DNA from: Theobroma cacao
Taxonomy: Eukaryota; Streptophyta; Magnoliopsida; Malvales; Malvaceae
Direction of reading: 5' to 3'
DNA length: 64,000 bases
Assembly (NCBI RefSeq): GCF_000208745.1
Contig: NC_030853.1
Span: 14,522,540 to 14,586,539 of the forward strand
Below the pieces are notes generated by a model. That model did no database searches and was not told where the DNA came from. It saw nothing but the letters and a program-made list of their open reading frames with translations. Below, piece by piece: positions 60,950 through 64,000 of this stretch (position 1 is its first letter; the number at the start of each line of letters is the position of its first letter). The translations under genes and the position numbers were made by a program.

Positions 60950-62397
60950 AGGGACATTTAGTATGTAGCATGTGGAGAACACTTCTTGTATTTTAAATGA
61001 ATATATTCACATTGTGTAAAATATATTATAAAATCTTCCCATTGTAATGTCATTACAATGGGAAAAAGGTATATGTTTCCCTTCCATCATAGATTTAGAG
61101 TAACTTTCCTTTTGTAAAGGGAAAGTTAAATCTTTTTTCTTTCCTAAATTCTCCTACCATAGCTCAACCTTTCTCTTCTTCTTTTTGACCTAACCTCTCA
61201 CCTGTATCAAATTTGCTATTGTTTGTGGTTCAAAATGAAGGTGGCTAGTTGGTTTGTGGTTTATATTCTCAGATCTTGCAGATATCAAATCTGATTGTTC
61301 ATCACTGATTAAAGTTGAGGTCTTACAGATTATCTATTAGATCTGATAGTTCACCACTGATTGAAGTTGGGCTATTGAATTCTGTTTTTATGTCTTTGTT
61401 TTGCCTGTGTTGGGTGTTTTGTTACTTGTAGACTTTGCATTGCCCATGGAATGTACTACTAAATTTGATGATGGGTGCAAGGAGGAAGGAGAGAAAAAAA
61501 AAAGAAAAGAAAGAAAAAGAAAGAAGAACTAGGAGTTTTATGAGTCAAAAAAATTTATTTTATTTGTTGAATAAAATAAAAATAATTAAATGTGTACTTG
61601 ATAAATCATATTTAAATTTTTTAAAAAAGTATATGAATTAATTAGAAATGACAATTGATTATATAAATGTGTCATTAATATTGATGAATTATTTTAAGCT
61701 AATTAAATTAATTAATTAACTAATTAATTAAATTAACTAATTAACTAATATTTTTATAAAATAATTAAAATNNNNTTGATAATCATATTTTAATTTTTTA
61801 AAAAAGTATATGAATTAATTAGAAATGACAATTGATTATATAAATGTGTCATTAATATTGATGAATTATTTTAAGCTAATTAAATTAATTAATTAACTAA
61901 TTAATAAGTTATTTAAATTAACTAATTAACTAATTTATTTAAAAAAGAATTTAAAAGTTAAATAATTTAATTCTTTAAAACTTAACTAATATACTAAAAA
62001 CAAATATTTTATAATTTCACATATTGTAATATTTAAATAATTAGTATTCAAATATTATATTATTTTGTTATATTATTATTTATTATTTTAAGAAAAAATT
62101 GAAAAATTAAAAATTTAAATTAAGAAAAATGTAAATATTTATTCAACTTTATTCTTTAATACTTTCAAAAAAAATTATATTTTTATATGTAAGGATAATT
62201 TTGTAAATTTATGTTACATTCCCAATAAAGTGCATTTAAATCAAACATTACAATGTAATTTTTTCAACAATCACATTCCCCACAATCATAATTTTCCTAT
62301 GTTATACCAAGTGCTAGAAAGTTATTTTCCTAACAATTACATTTTTAGTAATCATATACACATCAATCATATTTTCAGTAAAATACCAAATGCTAGC
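60950..62397. mobile_element. PIF/Harbinger-like insertion in copy B
   Basis: Absent from copy A, where CACTTATGTC is continuous. TTA flanks both sides (60947-60949, 62398-62400). The ends AGGGACATTTAGTATG and, in reverse complement, GCTAGCATTTGGTATTTT form weak terminal inverted repeats. CATTACAATGGG and CATTACAATGTAAT words recur inside. Non-autonomous; no transposase. Confidence 0.75.
61598..61920. repeat. Near-identical duplication around a 4-N gap
   Basis: About 145 bp from 61598 is repeated from 61776 with few differences. It shares AAAAAAGTATATGAATTAAT, AGAAATGACAATTGATTATA and TTGATGAATTATTTTAAGCT. Because it flanks NNNN, it may be an unmerged contig overlap rather than a true tandem repeat. 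Confidence 0.8.
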
Positions 62398-62660
62398 TTA
62401 TGTCTTATGATTGATCGTGCAAGATCATGGATAAGATCATACATTTTATATGTTATATTTCCTTGGATATTTTCTTCACTTCTTGGAAAAAAGACATGTA
62501 AGTTAATTCATTGATGATATTGAAGTGGAACCTTGTAGGGAACACTCTTGTAGCTTTGATGCAAAGGCAAGTTTCTTGTCTAGATTGTTTTGTATTGAAT
62601 TATTAGCTTGCATGTTGATATGCCACTATCAAAGCATGCAATCAATGCATGCAGGGTTTT

Positions 62661-62748
62661 GATGTCTACCTTCTACATTTGGTTCAAGGGCGGAGCTAAC
62701 CAACGTTTAGTGGGGGGCCAACGACGAAGAGGAATGAAGACTAAAAAA
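62661..62748. other. Repeat scrap with GGGCGGAGCTAAC
   Basis: GGGCGGAGCTAACCAACG and GTGGGGGGCCAAC resemble a word pair common in plant repeats. It is cut by the next LTR at 62749. Confidence 0.35.
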
Positions 62749-64000
62749 TGTCACGACCCGGAACTCCCATCGGACCCGTGACAACTGCCGTGACGTCTCG
62801 ATAAGCACTCATTACCTCGAATGCCGATCGGAACCCTGCAAGGCTTAGCATCAGCTTCCGCATCTTCCCGGTGAGCAACAGTTATTAAATCTTGCATTTC
62901 AAAAAAATCATAAGTCGTTTCCAAATCAAAACAATCAATTATTATTTTCTGGCTCATAGGGGCATTTTCGTCATTTTTCTTCGATAATACCGAAACTCTC
63001 CAAAAACATGGTGTAAAAGCTTAATATGTTCATACATATTTTAAATCAGATAACTAAAGTATAAAATTACCTTTACAATGACACATGGGCCCCCAACTAA
63101 CCAATAAGAAGTGAGTTTGTGAACCTATAATTTTGACAATGCAAGGCTAACTGAAGTCCTTTATGTAATCTGCTATCTACCGGCTATCCCGAACCTGAAA
63201 TGTGGGGAATTGAGGGTGGTGAGATTATAAAATCCCAGTGAGTAAACAGACACCATCTAAACTATCTAAAAGCGAGTAAATGGAGACAATTAAAAATAAT
63301 TAACTTTAGTAAATTTTTCACATCACGAATATTCATTTCAACCAAATAATCAATATGGCTCGTGAATTACTCAAAACTTGGCCCATGCCAAATCTTGTAC
63401 TTGGGGACACCTGGACCAGGGGTATCCAACCGAGTCCGCCAAGGTTGTTAAAAATTCATATTTCGCATAAATCATATTTTTATTTTGAAACTTAGCCGTT
63501 CCTTGACGTTGGCTGAGTCTCACTCTCACGCGGTGATCCACGTGAAGTGCACTCAAAAAGCCCACCTTGGGAGATACCCTACGCGCCTCTACGACCAAGG
63601 TGAGAATATAAAGGAGTTTACTATGCCCCTCTAATAAGCTGGCCCACGGAACCCCCCACCACTGCAGTAGCTAATCTTTTATCTACCACCTGATTTATAA
63701 AATCTTTTTCTGCATGACATGACAATTTATCGCAACCTAGCCTCTCAAGTCAAATACACAGTACAAATAAATCTAACACCAAAATCAGTTTAGCCATTCA
63801 TGCTCATTTATTGTCATAAGCCATTCAATTTAAAACCATAAATTTACAATACAAGCAGGCAATCTCCAATTACTCTATTTTCAAAACCAGTATTCGATTT
63901 TCCAGAAAATTTATAAAATCATTTTATAAAATCACAATTTCTTTTAAAACATAGCAATTTACCATTTAAACCCATTTTCCATAAAATCACACAATTGTAT
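62749..64000 (-). mobile_element. TGTCACGACCC-type LTR, runs off the window
   Basis: Same family and orientation as 49325-52205: TGTCACGACCCGG start, then matching blocks (GAGTCCGCCAAGGTTGTTA, TACGCGCCTCTACGACCAAG, TATGCCCCTCTAATA) in the same order. The other end is not in the window. Confidence 0.85.

Larger units (their letters stand above)
59941..62660 (+). repeat. Segmental duplication, copy B
   Basis: Matches copy A from the RPS9 exon 1 splice donor outward. It is interrupted by the 60950-62397 insertion, which copy A lacks. It ends near AAGCATGCAATCAATGCATGCAGG, corresponding to about 54385. Confidence 0.92.

Noticed and set aside
61435..61641. 68-codon Lys-rich frame
   Set aside because: Falls inside the copy-B insertion in AT/A-rich DNA; no protein-like character.

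Overview
The window looks like AT-rich nuclear DNA of a eudicot plant. It has spliced genes with GT-AG introns, a ribosomal-protein promoter with telo-boxes, a plant-type PRE/ILI1-like HLH gene, and many plant LTR retrotransposons (Sirevirus-type copia, Ogre/Tat-type gypsy) and CACTA transposon debris. The species cannot be named from sequence alone. The assembly has one long gap (50577-51180), single Ns at 15846, 29880 and 37575, and a 4-N gap at 61772-61775.

Layout. 1-17000: Sirevirus LTR remnant (422-1859), then a decayed Ogre/Tat-type gypsy polyprotein split by a complete but dead Sirevirus (4391-14531, minus strand, 5-bp target duplication GTGAC). 17000-25700: a plant-mobile-domain scrap, CACTA-type end repeats, a 49-bp minisatellite, and a decayed CACTA (TNP2, DUF4218/DUF4216) coding region broken by two LTRs (19801-21163 and 21689-23228). 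26245-28570: solo LTR with 5-bp target duplication. 28900-38390: AT-rich repeats, an inverted-repeat element, and a PIF/Harbinger-like element ending about 140 bp upstream of the tubulin TATA box. 38643-47720: a small gene island with alpha-tubulin (+), a PRE/ILI1-like non-DNA-binding HLH protein (+), an unrecognised small acidic/basic protein with two G-boxes upstream (-), and 40S ribosomal protein S9/uS4 (-). 47580-64000: a segmental duplication. Copy A starts at RPS9 exon 1 and its promoter (47581-54385). Copy B (59941-62660) carries only RPS9 exon 1, promoter and upstream DNA. Each copy has different transposon insertions, so each serves as the empty-site control for the other.

The genes have no operon-like relation. 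The tubulin, HLH and S9 genes are ordinary housekeeping or growth genes. The most unusual signal is in the LTRs. Several unrelated LTR families carry near-palindromic 8-12-mers in pairs whose starts are almost always 20-21 bp apart, although their core sequences differ (TTAAYYRRTTAA, AGTCRACY, TGTATCGATACA).
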